From positions 28,619-92,618 of the forward strand of contig CAMBSD010000014.1 of the NCBI GenBank assembly GCA_945870425.1: 64,000 nucleotides of DNA, given 5' to 3'. Below the pieces are notes generated by a model. It saw only the letters and a program-made list of their open reading frames with translations, made no database searches and was not told the origin of the DNA. This document shows, piece by piece, positions 29,031 through 38,062 of this stretch. The position numbers and the translations under genes were made by a program. This stretch comes from Chitinophaga pinensis (GTDB lineage: Bacteria > Bacteroidota > Bacteroidia > UKL13-3). Position 1 is the stretch's first letter; every line of letters begins with the position of its first letter.

Positions 29031-29109
29031 AGGATTAAGTTTAATTACTTCTCAAAGATGTTAAAGAATTTCATTGAACACCAATTTGAAATGGGAATGA
29101 GTTTTTATT

Positions 29110-29577
29110 TTATTCCCTTCGTTTATTCTTTGCAGGAAGGTGCATCAAAATTTTACCCATCTCATCCACTAAACTATCAAACAAAATTTGTTGTTGTGGC
29201 TCGCACATCAGCCTGATTTTTTGGAAATGTTTATAGGTTGCAAGGTCTTTATTGTATTTTGCATTTGAAATTGATCTAATAGTAGAATCAATTGCCAAAC
29301 TATCGGTAGATGCAGATTTCAGTAGGTCAAAATAAGCTTTATGGTATGATTTTTCGCCTTTTTCAATATCATTTATCTGGGATCGATGTTCTTTCTTTAA
29401 ATTCTCAAATTGCAATTTCTGTCCATCATTAAGTTTCAATCCTTCAATAATGAGTTTGTCTGGTTTACCAGGCCCACGTCCTCCGAAATTTCTTTTACTA
29501 AATAAAAAGCCGAGGGTACCCAAGTTTAATAACACAAGGAAAACAATGGCTAGTATTAACAAGGTTTAGCGTTTCAT
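29110..29577 (-). pseudogene. Spy/CpxP-like periplasmic sensor-type protein with stop at codon 4
   Basis: The natural start is the ATG at 29577, 2 bases after the upstream stop (TAATTATG). It reads ATG AAA CGC TAA, then continues in frame as TLLILAIVFLVLLNLGTLGFLF, the membrane anchor, and a helical domain (LIIEGLKLNDGQKLQFENLKKEHR, MCEPQQQILFDSLVDEMGKIL) resembling the Spy/CpxP/CnrX-like heavy-metal-resistance fold. CAA to TAA at codon 4 would explain it. Initiation at the TTG two codons after the stop (29562) could rescue a nearly full protein, so loss of function is not certain. Genes of this type sit beside ECF sigma/anti-sigma pairs, as here. Confidence 0.8.
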
Positions 29578-29579
29578 AA

Positions 29580-29876
29580 TTAGGGTATTTGTATTTCAGT
29601 ATTTGTATTTAGTTGATAGGCCTCTATCAAAATCTCACTTTTATTTATCTTATTAGAATTGTTTTGGGCAAGAACAAAAATATTAATACCCAATAAAAAA
29701 ATTATTGAGGCTGCAGCGACCCATAACTTTGGCTTTGAAACCATTTTTATTCGAATGGGATCTTCCTTTAATCGATTTTCAAGCTTTATCCAAAGGCTAT
29801 AATCAGGCCCAGCTTGCTGAATGCCTTCAACGCTTTGCATCACTTCATCTTTCCAATAGTCTTTTTTACTTTTCAT
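29580..29876 (-). CDS. Probable single-pass anti-sigma factor-like protein
   Basis: 98 residues: a cytoplasmic helical N-terminus (about 1-48), one membrane segment (about 51-70, WVAAASIIFLLGINIFVLA) and a short outer tail. The size, topology and position between the ECF sigma gene and the Spy-like gene suggest an anti-sigma factor or its membrane partner. No zinc-binding HxxxCxxC motif of the ZAS type is present, so the family is not confirmed. Confidence 0.65.
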   Translation of the reverse strand: MKSKKDYWKDEVMQSVEGIQQAGPDYSLWIKLENRLKEDPIRIKMVSKPKLWVAAASIIFLLGINIFVLAQNNSNKINKSEILIEAYQLNTNTEIQIP

Positions 29877-29919
29877 TATTTGTTATATTTAAGACGATTC
29901 TCCTATTTATTTCTTGCGC

Positions 29920-30456
29920 TTATTCTTCTTTATACCATTTACCCAATTGTTTTCTAAGGTTTTGTTTGGCCCTAAACAAAAGAGATTCCACTGAAGGGAT
30001 ACTGTTTTGCATAACCTCGCTAATCTCAGCATAACTGAGGCTTTCTAGCTGTGAGAGGATAAAAGCATTCTTTTGATTTTTTGGTAATTTATGTATGGCT
30101 TTAAATAGAATGGCGGATTTTTCTTTGTTTTCAATTTTCACACCAGGGTGAAAAAAATCAGCTTTATCATGGACTAACTCTCCCGAATTGGCATCGAATA
30201 ATTGGCTAATGACAGCAAAACGTTTTTTGCGATTTTTGTATTTAATAAAATCCAAACATTTGTTAATGGCAATGCGATATATCCAAGTGCTTAGGCTAGA
30301 GTCGCCTTTAAAGTTTTCAGACGAACGATACACTTCAAGAAAAACATCTTGCGTGATTTCTTCAGCATCTTCTATGTTTTGAACATAGCTCAATACTGTG
30401 TTATAAATGCGTTTATTGTATTGGTAATAGATATGTTCTAAAGCTTCAGGTGACAT
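29920..30456 (-). CDS. ECF-type RNA polymerase sigma factor
   Basis: 178 residues with region 2 (YNKRIYNTVLSYVQNIEDAEEITQDVFLEVYR, about 10-45; STWIYRIAINKCLDFIKYKNRKKR, about 58-82) and region 4 helix-turn-helix (LPKNQKNAFILSQLESLSYAEISEVMQNSIPSVESLLFRAKQNLRKQL, about 122-170). It directs transcription of a stress regulon, probably envelope or metal stress given the Spy-like gene in the same operon. First gene of a three-gene operon (sigma, anti-sigma-like, Spy-like). Confidence 0.95.
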   Translation of the reverse strand: MSPEALEHIYYQYNKRIYNTVLSYVQNIEDAEEITQDVFLEVYRSSENFKGDSSLSTWIYRIAINKCLDFIKYKNRKKRFAVISQLFDANSGELVHDKADFFHPGVKIENKEKSAILFKAIHKLPKNQKNAFILSQLESLSYAEISEVMQNSIPSVESLLFRAKQNLRKQLGKWYKEE

Positions 30457-30530
30457 CTAGTAGGCAACAATACAAAAATGACTTATGTTGTTGTGTCATA
30501 TTGTTGTCAATAAGGATTATAGTAATGAAT

Positions 30531-33500
30531 TCAGACAATTTCCAATACTGCGTCATCTTGTTCGATTAGTGAGCCGTCCTTTAAGTAAATTGATTTCACA
30601 ACACCTGCTTTTGGAGCCAAAACAGTACTCTCCATTTTCATGGCTTCGATGGCAAATAATTGTGTATTCTTTTCGATTTTTTCTCCAATTTTTACCAATA
30701 ATTTTGATAGCCTACCTTGCAATGGAGAACCCACTTCATCGGCATTGCTAACTTTTTTATTGGCTGCTTTGGTTCCAGAAAATTTCTTATCATTCACCTC
30801 TATGGCGCGTGTTTGACCATTTAATCTGAAAAGTGCAGTTACTTTGCCTTCTCCATCATTAATTGTATTTATCATCCGCACTAGAATATTCTTCCCTCTA
30901 CCAAGTTCAATCAATACCTCTTCATTGTTTTTTAGTCCATAAAAGAATGTAGCTGTTGGTATATGCCAAAGGTCGCCATACTTGCTTTTCATGTCAGCAT
31001 AACCTTCAAAAACCTTTGGATAAAATTTGTAAGATAAGAAATCTAAGAAGGTATAATCATGACCGAATTGAGTTTGAAAGGCATCAAATTCTTTTTCAAA
31101 ATCAACGGGTGTAAGATGGGCATTCGGTCTATCTGTATAAGCTTTATGAGATTTTAAAATAACTTTAGAAAGAGCAGGAGGGAAGCCTCCTGGATTTTGT
31201 CCAAGATCCCCTCTAAAAAGCTCCATAACAGAATCAGGAAAACTAATGCTATCACCTTTTTCATAAATATCTTTTTCGTTATAGCCATTTGAAGTCATGA
31301 ACAAAGCCATGTCACCCACTACTTTGCTAGATGGTGTTACTTTTACAATGTCTCCAAACATTTTGTTTACCACTTCATAATTCTCTTTGATGATCTCAAA
31401 CTTATCTTCTAAACCCAAACTGCGGGCCTGAGGACGAAGGTTTGAATATTGTCCTCCTGGAATTTCATGATCGTAAACTTCGGCAGTTCCTGCTTTCAAA
31501 TCGCTTTCAAATGGATAGTAATATTCGCGAATACTTTCCCAGTAGTTACTAAATTTATTTAATGATTTTAGGTTGATTTTTTGTTCACGCTCATTGCCTT
31601 CCATCATAGCAACGATTGAATTAAAGTTTGGTTGAGATGTCAAACCACTCATACTTGCCAATGCCACATCAATCACATCCACACCTGCTTCAATCGCTTT
31701 TAGATAAGTGGCAGGTTGTATACTAGATGTATCGTGAGTATGCAGATGAATAGGGATGCTAATCGACTTTTTTAGTTCAGTTATGAGTATCTCTGCTTGA
31801 TATGGTTTTAGCAGACCTGCCATATCTTTAATACCTAAAATATGAGCCCCTGCATCTTCAAGTTGTTTGGCTAAATCGAGGTAATAGTTCAGATTGAATT
31901 TTTGGTTTTTCTCAGGGTTAAGGAAGTCACCTGTATAAGCAATACAAGCCTCTGCCAAACCTTCGGTTCTTTCATTCACTGCATTGATGCTAACACGCAT
32001 GCCTTCTATCCAATTGAGTGAATCGAATATTCTGAAAACATCAATTCCATTTTTACCACTCTCTTCAATAAAACGTTCAACTAAATTATCAGGGTATGCT
32101 TTATAACCTACCGCATTAGAACCCCTAATCAACATTTGAAATAATGTATTTGGAATAGCTGCTCGTAATAGTTGTAGTCTTTGCCAAGGGTCTTCATGTA
32201 AAAAGCGCAGTGCGACATCGAACGTAGCACCACCCCACATTTCTATACTAAACATCTCAGGATGATTTTTAGCAAAACTTTCGGCAATTCGCAGCATATC
32301 TGCAGTTCGAACTCTTGTGGCTAGTAAACTCTGATGTGCATCACGCATGGTGCAATCCGTATATTGAATGGACTTTTCGTTTTTAAGCCATTGTGTAAAA
32401 CCTACCCTGCCTAACTCTTTTAATCTGTCTTTAGAGCCTTTAGGATATTCAGCATAGGGGTTGAAATCAGGAACAACAGCATTTCTGAATTGCACATTGG
32501 GATTGATCGACTTTACATCTTCGTTTCCGTTTACTGTAACTTCGGCTATGAATTGCAAAGCCTTGGTGCCTCTATCAAGTGCTTTTGAAAACTTGAACAA
32601 TTCAGGATGTGAATCGATGAATTTTACGGTGGTTTTTCCTGCTAAAAATTCTTTATGACGAAGCACATTTTCTAAGAAAATGATATTGGTTTTTACACCT
32701 CTAATTCTGAATTCTCTTAATACGCGAACCAATCTGTTACTCGCTTCTGAAAGGGTTTTTCCACTAGCAGTAATCTTTACCAAAAGTGAATCGAAGAATG
32801 GAGAAATTTTTACATTTGGATAAGCACTTCCTTCATCCAATCTAATGCCAGGCCCACCCGCATTGCGGTATGCAATGATCGTTCCATGATCGGGTTTAAA
32901 ATTATTGGCAGGATCTTCAGTGGTGATGCGAACTTGAACAGCATAACCATCACAACTAATTTGACTTTGAGAAAGTATATTTATTTCAGGGGAATCTAAA
33001 CGATGACCTTGTGCAATGAGTATTTGTGTTTTTACAATATCAATACCAGTAACCTCTTCGGTAACGGTATGTTCAACTTGGATACGAGGATTTACTTCGA
33101 TGAAATATACGTTTTCTTGAGGGTCAACTAAAAACTCTACGGTACCTACATTGTTATAATTTACTTTCTTGCAAATTTTAAGGGCAAAATCATAAAGAGC
33201 TTTTTTTGTTTCAGCTTTTAAATTTGGTGCAGGCGCCATTTCAATTACCTTTTGAAACCTACGTTGAACTGAACAATCACGTTCGAACAAATGCACCAAA
33301 TTACCATGTCTATCTCCTACAATTTGTACTTCAATATGTCGTGGTGTTTCAATGAATTTTTCTAAGAAAACGGTATCATCGCCAAAGGCAACACGTGCTT
33401 CATTTCTAGCTTCATTAAATAAGGCTTCTAATGATTCCTCGTTTCGCACCACACGCATGCCGCGTCCGCCACCACCTGCAGCGGCTTTAATCATCACGGG

Positions 33501-33965
33501 GTATTTGATGCGCGCAGCTTCGCTGCGCGCATCATCAAATGTTTTCAAGTCAATATGACTATCTTCTATAATAGGCACCTTTGATTCGATAGCTACTCTT
33601 TTAGCCAATACCTTATCGCCAAGGCTTTTCATTACCTCTGGATCAGGACCAATAAAAATGATTCCTTCCTCACGGCAACGAGAAGCAAAATGAGCGTTTT
33701 CACTCAGAAATCCGTAACCAGGATGAATGGCATCCACTTTTTCACTTTTAGCCACATGGATAATTTCTTCTATATCCAAGTATGGTTTTAATGGATCTGT
33801 TTCTTTTCCTATTTGGTAGCTTTCATCGGCTTTATAACGATGAAGACTATATCGGTCTTCGTAGGTATAAACCGCTACTGTTCTAATGTTAAGTTCGGTG
33901 GCAGCCCGAAAAACGCGGATGGCAATTTCGCCACGGTTGGCAACGAGTAGTTTTTTGATAGGCAT
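30531..33965 (-). CDS. pyc: Pyruvate carboxylase
   Basis: 1144 residues, full length. ATP- and biotin-dependent carboxylation of pyruvate to oxaloacetate. Biotin carboxylase domain at about 1-450 (LLVANRGEIAIRVFRAA, AAAGGGGRGMRVV, EVNPRIQVEHTVTEE), carboxyltransferase domain (about 525-800; DCTMRDAHQSLLATRVRT, HLHTHDTSS), allosteric/linker region, and biotinyl domain with the lysine in IEAMKMES near the end. An in-frame GC-rich palindrome lies near residues 142-153 (see repeat at 33503). Replenishes the TCA cycle; no neighbouring gene is obviously linked. Confidence 0.97.
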   Translation of the reverse strand: MPIKKLLVANRGEIAIRVFRAATELNIRTVAVYTYEDRYSLHRYKADESYQIGKETDPLKPYLDIEEIIHVAKSEKVDAIHPGYGFLSENAHFASRCREEGIIFIGPDPEVMKSLGDKVLAKRVAIESKVPIIEDSHIDLKTFDDARSEAARIKYPVMIKAAAGGGGRGMRVVRNEESLEALFNEARNEARVAFGDDTVFLEKFIETPRHIEVQIVGDRHGNLVHLFERDCSVQRRFQKVIEMAPAPNLKAETKKALYDFALKICKKVNYNNVGTVEFLVDPQENVYFIEVNPRIQVEHTVTEEVTGIDIVKTQILIAQGHRLDSPEINILSQSQISCDGYAVQVRITTEDPANNFKPDHGTIIAYRNAGGPGIRLDEGSAYPNVKISPFFDSLLVKITASGKTLSEASNRLVRVLREFRIRGVKTNIIFLENVLRHKEFLAGKTTVKFIDSHPELFKFSKALDRGTKALQFIAEVTVNGNEDVKSINPNVQFRNAVVPDFNPYAEYPKGSKDRLKELGRVGFTQWLKNEKSIQYTDCTMRDAHQSLLATRVRTADMLRIAESFAKNHPEMFSIEMWGGATFDVALRFLHEDPWQRLQLLRAAIPNTLFQMLIRGSNAVGYKAYPDNLVERFIEESGKNGIDVFRIFDSLNWIEGMRVSINAVNERTEGLAEACIAYTGDFLNPEKNQKFNLNYYLDLAKQLEDAGAHILGIKDMAGLLKPYQAEILITELKKSISIPIHLHTHDTSSIQPATYLKAIEAGVDVIDVALASMSGLTSQPNFNSIVAMMEGNEREQKINLKSLNKFSNYWESIREYYYPFESDLKAGTAEVYDHEIPGGQYSNLRPQARSLGLEDKFEIIKENYEVVNKMFGDIVKVTPSSKVVGDMALFMTSNGYNEKDIYEKGDSISFPDSVMELFRGDLGQNPGGFPPALSKVILKSHKAYTDRPNAHLTPVDFEKEFDAFQTQFGHDYTFLDFLSYKFYPKVFEGYADMKSKYGDLWHIPTATFFYGLKNNEEVLIELGRGKNILVRMINTINDGEGKVTALFRLNGQTRAIEVNDKKFSGTKAANKKVSNADEVGSPLQGRLSKLLVKIGEKIEKNTQLFAIEAMKMESTVLAPKAGVVKSIYLKDGSLIEQDDAVLEIV
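33503..33540. repeat. GC-rich palindrome inserted within the pyc coding region
   Basis: Perfect 12-bp arms (GATGCGCGCAGC / GCTGCGCGCATC) separated by 3 bases, flanked by ATTTGAT/ATCAAAT that nearly extends the stem. It is far richer in G+C than its surroundings and encodes DDARSEAAR on the minus strand, keeping the pyc frame open. It sits just before the conserved YPVMIKAAAGGGGRGM loop. Confidence 0.75.
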
Positions 33966-34104
33966 CGGATGTAGCTATAAATAGTGATTTACAAATATGC
34001 GATCCAAATGTAAATTATAAAAGAATCATTTAATTATGATTATTCACAATATGTGATTAGTGGTCACAATAAAACAACTTATTAAACAAAAAAATCGATT
34101 GTGC

Positions 34105-34134
34105 TTTGGAAATCATAAAATATTGTTATACTTG
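34105..34134 (+). promoter_or_regulatory. Putative rho promoter
   Basis: TTTG at 34105-34108 and TATACTTG at 34127-34134 (one mismatch to TAnnTTTG) are 18 bases apart. This leaves an untranslated leader of about 110 bases before the rho ATG, longer than the leaders of other genes here, leaving room for regulation. The rest of the 286-base gap between pyc and rho shows nothing else I can identify. Confidence 0.6.
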
Positions 34135-34251
34135 CCAACAGAAAATCAGCTCTGATTTTATTCAAGGTTACAATCCCATAGTTTTCTCAACTCAATTTTT
34201 TAAGAAAGCATAAAGGGTTTTACAATCGAAATTTATTTTGAACAAAAACTA

Positions 34252-35883
34252 ATGTACGACATTATTACGTTAAACGACATGCTCATTTCTGAGCTGCAAG
34301 ACATTGCTTCTACCATTAAATTAGACAATGTAAAAGGCTTAGAAAAGCAAGAATTGATTTACAAAATTTTAGAACAACAAGCTTCTGCCTCAGCTGATGG
34401 AGACGATGATCCTTCTAAGAAAAAAAGAGGCAGACCAAGAGTTGTCAAAGCCAAAGCGCCTGAAAAAGTTGAAATAAAAAAGAAAGAACCTCGGGAACCT
34501 AGAGAGTCAAAGCCTATTTTTGAATTAAAAGCAAAACAGGAAGAAGTTAATGATGAGCCAGCAGCTGTAAATCAGCATTCACAGGCAGATTTTATAAACG
34601 AAAATGTGTCTTCTAATGAGCCTGCTCCTGAAGTGGTTGAAAAACCAGCTATTGAAAATATTGCGCCTGTTGAAAGAAGACCAAACGAGCCTGCTGCAGA
34701 AAATGAAAATTTTCAAGAAAGAAGAAGACCCAATCGTTTTGAAAGACCACAAGCACAATACCAAGAATTAGAAGGTATCGTGAGTAGCGAAGGTGTTTTG
34801 GAAATGATGCCTGATGGTTATGGTTTCCTGCGATCTAGTGATTATAACTACATGTCATCACCAGATGATATTTATGCATCACCATCTCAAATAAAATTAT
34901 TTGGACTAAAAACAGGTGATACGGTGAGAGGGGCTATTCGTCCTCCAAAAGAAGGTGAGAAATATTTTGCCTTAACAAAAATAGACAAAATTAATGGCAG
35001 AGAGCCTGCTGATATTAGAGACAGGGTAGCCTTCGAACATTTAACTCCTTTGTTTCCGGATGAGAAATTGAACTTGGCTGATAATTCAGCTACCTATTCA
35101 ACACGCATTATTGATATGTTGGCTCCGATAGGTAAAGGCCAACGTGGTTTAATAGTGGCGCAACCTAAAACGGGTAAAACCATTTTATTAAAAGAAATTG
35201 CCAATGCCATTGCTAAAAATCACCCTGAAGTTTATCTAATCATTCTTTTGATTGATGAACGCCCTGAGGAGGTAACAGATATGCAACGCAGTGTAAGAGC
35301 AGAGGTGGTAGCAAGTACTTTTGATGAGCCTGCTGAAAAGCATGTGCGATTGTCAAACATTGTGCTTGAAAAAGCCAAACGCCTTGTAGAATGTGGACAT
35401 GATGTGGTTATTTTGATGGATTCAATCACACGTATGGCTCGTGCGTTTAATACAGCACAACCAGCTAGCGGAAAGATTTTGTCGGGTGGTGTGGATGCGA
35501 ATGCCTTACACAAACCTAAACGTTTCTTTGGAGCCGCTCGTAAGATTGAAGATGGAGGTTCATTGACCATCATAGCTACTGCTTTGATTGATACAGGAAG
35601 CAAAATGGATGAGGTGATTTTTGAAGAGTTTAAAGGTACCGGTAATATGGAGTTACAGTTAGACCGTAAATTGGCTAACAAACGCGTTTTCCCTGCTATT
35701 GATATTATTTCTTCAAGCACAAGAAGAGACGATTTATTGTTAGACAAACAAACCCTGCAACGTATTTGGGTATTGCGCAATCATATTGCGGATATGAATG
35801 CCGATGAGGCTATGAATTTGTTGCTTAAAAACATGAAAAACACAAGAACCAACGAAGAGTTCTTGGCAAGTATGAATAGCTAA
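34252..35883 (+). CDS. rho: Transcription termination factor Rho
   Basis: 543 residues. RNA-dependent ATPase hexamer. The Rho N-terminal helical region (about 1-45) is followed by a ~130-residue low-complexity insertion rich in E, P, N, K and R ([20 protein letters not shown]...), then the RNA-binding cold-shock domain ([20 protein letters not shown]), the P-loop (AQPKTGKT), Walker B ([16 protein letters not shown]), and Q/R loops ([26 protein letters not shown]). Extended, disordered N-termini are common in Bacteroidota Rho and have been linked to altered RNA binding in related proteins. A terminator follows the gene. Confidence 0.97.
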   Translation: MYDIITLNDMLISELQDIASTIKLDNVKGLEKQELIYKILEQQASASADGDDDPSKKKRGRPRVVKAKAPEKVEIKKKEPREPRESKPIFELKAKQEEVNDEPAAVNQHSQADFINENVSSNEPAPEVVEKPAIENIAPVERRPNEPAAENENFQERRRPNRFERPQAQYQELEGIVSSEGVLEMMPDGYGFLRSSDYNYMSSPDDIYASPSQIKLFGLKTGDTVRGAIRPPKEGEKYFALTKIDKINGREPADIRDRVAFEHLTPLFPDEKLNLADNSATYSTRIIDMLAPIGKGQRGLIVAQPKTGKTILLKEIANAIAKNHPEVYLIILLIDERPEEVTDMQRSVRAEVVASTFDEPAEKHVRLSNIVLEKAKRLVECGHDVVILMDSITRMARAFNTAQPASGKILSGGVDANALHKPKRFFGAARKIEDGGSLTIIATALIDTGSKMDEVIFEEFKGTGNMELQLDRKLANKRVFPAIDIISSSTRRDDLLLDKQTLQRIWVLRNHIADMNADEAMNLLLKNMKNTRTNEEFLASMNS

Positions 35884-35903
35884 TTATTTTAGAAATTAAT
35901 AAG

Positions 35904-35936
35904 AAAAGGGGCTCGATTTATCAAGCCCCTTTTTTG
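35904..35936 (+). terminator. Rho-independent terminator after rho
   Basis: 10-bp stem (AAAAGGGGCT / AGCCCCTTTT) with a 10-base loop and T run, about 20 bases after the rho stop. Confidence 0.92.
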
Positions 35937-36084
35937 TTAAATTTATTTCATCAACTCCATAATTTTCCCGCAACTATCCATAGTCTGAAGCCAAGCCAAA
36001 GAATCTCCTATCTTTTTTTTCTTTTTTATTTCCATCATAAATATTTCATAACAAAAATCGTCTTTTTATAAAAATTCAATTTTG

Positions 36085-36092
36085 TATGTTTG
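36085..36092 (+). promoter_or_regulatory. -7 element upstream of the small Cys-rich membrane protein
   Basis: TATGTTTG matches TAnnTTTG fully and ends 6 bases before the TTG start at 36099, so the transcript would begin at or next to the start codon. Confidence 0.55.
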
Positions 36093-36098
36093 CAAGGC

Positions 36099-36473
36099 TT
36101 GAAAAAGATTTTGGTATATATTCTCCTTGTGGCTTTTATCACGCCAATGGCTCTTCGTGCAGGGGCTATAGGATATTACTATGCCAATAAAACCTATATT
36201 GCATCTCAACTTTGTGTAAATAAAGATAAGCCAAAATCATGCTGTGAGGGAACTTGTTATTTAAACAAACAGCTAAAAAAGGCAGGGGAATCCCAAGACA
36301 ATAAATTGCCTGCTTATTTAAAGAGCATTGAAAAAGAGATGTTTAATCATGAATTGATTTCGGAACATACATCGGTTTGTTTCTCTAAAATTAGCACTAA
36401 ACACAAGCCTTATAACAATTCCTATAACTTCATTCATCAGGCTAGTATCTTTCAGCCACCCAGTTTTTCTTAG
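36099..36473 (+). CDS. Small membrane-anchored Cys-motif protein of a Bacteroidota family linked to metal genes
   Basis: 124 residues from a TTG start (MKKILVYILLV). The upstream TTG of the ORF track overlaps the -7 promoter element. An N-terminal membrane helix with YYYANKTYIASQLCVNKDKPKSCCEGTCYLNKQLKK follows; I recall this pattern (YYVNKxYIxxxLCxNxDxPxxxCxGxCxLxKQL) as a widespread uncharacterised Bacteroidota family often near copper or cytochrome genes. The cysteines suggest metal or redox chemistry. Here the next downstream operon encodes SCO and cytochrome c proteins. Confidence 0.75.
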   Translation: MKKILVYILLVAFITPMALRAGAIGYYYANKTYIASQLCVNKDKPKSCCEGTCYLNKQLKKAGESQDNKLPAYLKSIEKEMFNHELISEHTSVCFSKISTKHKPYNNSYNFIHQASIFQPPSFS

Positions 36474-36607
36474 CTTATTTATTGCTTCTAGCTATTCTCT
36501 TACATCAATGTTTGAGATGATGGCTTACGCTGTCCTATATGGAGCAAATTCTTTCAAACAAATTATTTATTAGACTGCTTTCGTAATTCGGTTATATGCA
36601 GTGAGGA

Positions 36608-36672
36608 CGTCATGGTGAGGAAAGAAGCCATCTGATTTATCTGGAGATTGCTTTACTTCATTCGCAAAGACG
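36608..36672. repeat. Dispersed imperfect palindrome (CGTCAtgg...GCaaagACG type)
   Basis: An interrupted inverted repeat: CGTCATGGTGAGG...GAAGCCATCT pairs with AGATTGCTTTAC...CGCAAAGACG. Its sequence resembles the intergenic CGTCATTGCGAG...GAAGCAATCT elements that I recall from many bacterial genomes. It fills much of the 285-base gap before the exported helical protein. The rest of that gap holds nothing I can identify. Confidence 0.65.
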
Positions 36673-36758
36673 CTCAATTATGAAAGAAGTCTATTTGTCA
36701 ATAACACTCATAACTATTCCTTTTAAGGCATTGTTATGGAATTAAAGAAAAACAAAAC

Positions 36759-37157
36759 ATGAAAAAAATTATAGCAGTATGCTGCATACTACTTGCATTC
36801 GTGCATACAAAAGCTCAGTCGAGCACCGATAATTGGCAAGCTTTAAAGGCCTTCCACAGCATCATGTCGGCCACCTTTCACCCAAGTGAAGAAGGCAACT
36901 TGAAGCCCATCAAAGAGCGTAGCAAAGAATTGGTTCAAAAAGCAAAAGAATTGGCTCAATCAAAAGCACCATTAGAGTTTAATAAACCAGCCATCAAAAA
37001 AGCAGTAGATGATTTGGTTTTAGGAGCTGAAAAGCTAGACAAAATGATTGCTGATAAAGCTAAAGATGCTGATATTATCAAAGCTTTAAGTGGCCTGCAT
37101 GATGTGTTCCATCAGATAGTAGGATTGTGTAAAAATCCAGAGAATGAGAAACACTAA
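36759..37157 (+). CDS. Exported helical His-containing protein of unknown function
   Basis: 132 residues with a signal peptide (to about 19, VHTKAQ). The mature protein appears entirely helical, consistent with a four-helix bundle, with spaced histidines (LKAFHSIMSATFHPSEEG, LHDVFHQIVGLC) that could bind a metal. Not assigned to a named family. It begins the operon that runs to the cytochrome c gene and overlaps the following gene by 14 bases. Confidence 0.72.
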   Translation: MKKIIAVCCILLAFVHTKAQSSTDNWQALKAFHSIMSATFHPSEEGNLKPIKERSKELVQKAKELAQSKAPLEFNKPAIKKAVDDLVLGAEKLDKMIADKAKDADIIKALSGLHDVFHQIVGLCKNPENEKH

Positions 37158-38061
37158 TTTTAACAAACGAGATGTATGCCTAGCATGCATCTCATTTATA
37201 CTTATATTTTTTGCCAAATCAAGCCTCGCTTGCGATGTATGCGGATGTTCTTCCAATGCCAATTATTTCGGCATTCTACCTCAATTTAAACAGCATTTTG
37301 TGGGTATTAGATATAGTAATCTCAGTTTTGACTCAAAGCATATTCCAAGTCTTAGTGGGCAAGTAACTACCTCAAAAGATATATTGCAAAGAGGCGAATT
37401 ATGGGGGCGTTTTTATCCTACAAAGCGATGGCAACTTTTTGCTTTTGTGCCTTATCAAGTAAACCTAAAAACAGAGGAGGGCAACAGCACCCAAACGAAT
37501 GGCCTATCTGATATAAGTGTATTGGCAAATTACATCCTTATAAACACAGGTGATTCGGGCAGTTTTTCATGGAGGCATAGTTTATCAATAGGAGGGGGAA
37601 TAAAAGCCCCAACAGGCAATTTTGATAACAATGGAATTCCTAGTTTGCAAATTGGCACTGGTACTTGGGACTATTTATTTAATGCTATTTACACCGCTCG
37701 CTATAAGCAAGTGGGCGTGAATGTGGATGCCAATTTTAGACTTAATTCAAGCAATAGCCATTACCAATTTGGCAACCGATTGACATCAAGTATGCGTTTT
37801 TTCTATTGGAAAAAAATGCGAATGAGTTCCATTTTACCGCATGTTGGGTTGATGATGGAATATGCTGAAAAGGATATCCAAGAAAGGGTAATTCAAAAAT
37901 ACACAGGTGGAACGGGTATGTATGCTGCCACTGGTTTAGATGTGTATTTCAGAAAACTAGCAATTGGTGGGCTGTTTGCCTTACCTACTAACGAAAAATT
38001 AAATGAAGGTTTGGTGAAAACCAATCAAAGAATCACCCTTCAAGTTTTATATTTATTTTAA
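37144..38061 (+). CDS. Outer-membrane barrel-type protein with N-terminal CDVCGC motif
   Basis: 305 residues. After a signal peptide (about 1-29) the mature N-terminus begins CDVCGCSSNANYFGILPQF, a CxxCxC cluster suggesting metal binding. The remainder is strand-rich with alternating aromatic residues (FVGIRYSNLSF, WQLFAFVPYQVNL, GGGIKAPTGNF, ITLQVLYLF), like outer-membrane transporter or porin-type proteins that occur near SCO and heavy-metal genes in Bacteroidota. Coupled to the genes on both sides: 14-base overlap upstream, 1 base to the next. Confidence 0.75.
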   Translation: MRNTNFNKRDVCLACISFILIFFAKSSLACDVCGCSSNANYFGILPQFKQHFVGIRYSNLSFDSKHIPSLSGQVTTSKDILQRGELWGRFYPTKRWQLFAFVPYQVNLKTEEGNSTQTNGLSDISVLANYILINTGDSGSFSWRHSLSIGGGIKAPTGNFDNNGIPSLQIGTGTWDYLFNAIYTARYKQVGVNVDANFRLNSSNSHYQFGNRLTSSMRFFYWKKMRMSSILPHVGLMMEYAEKDIQERVIQKYTGGTGMYAATGLDVYFRKLAIGGLFALPTNEKLNEGLVKTNQRITLQVLYLF

Positions 38062-38062
38062 G

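Noticed and set aside
35943-36038. 31-codon minus-strand ORF (MMEIKKKKK...GKIMELMK) after rho
   Set aside because: Short, Lys-rich from an A/T run, no promoter or homologue recognised. Possibly a gene remnant, but not supported.
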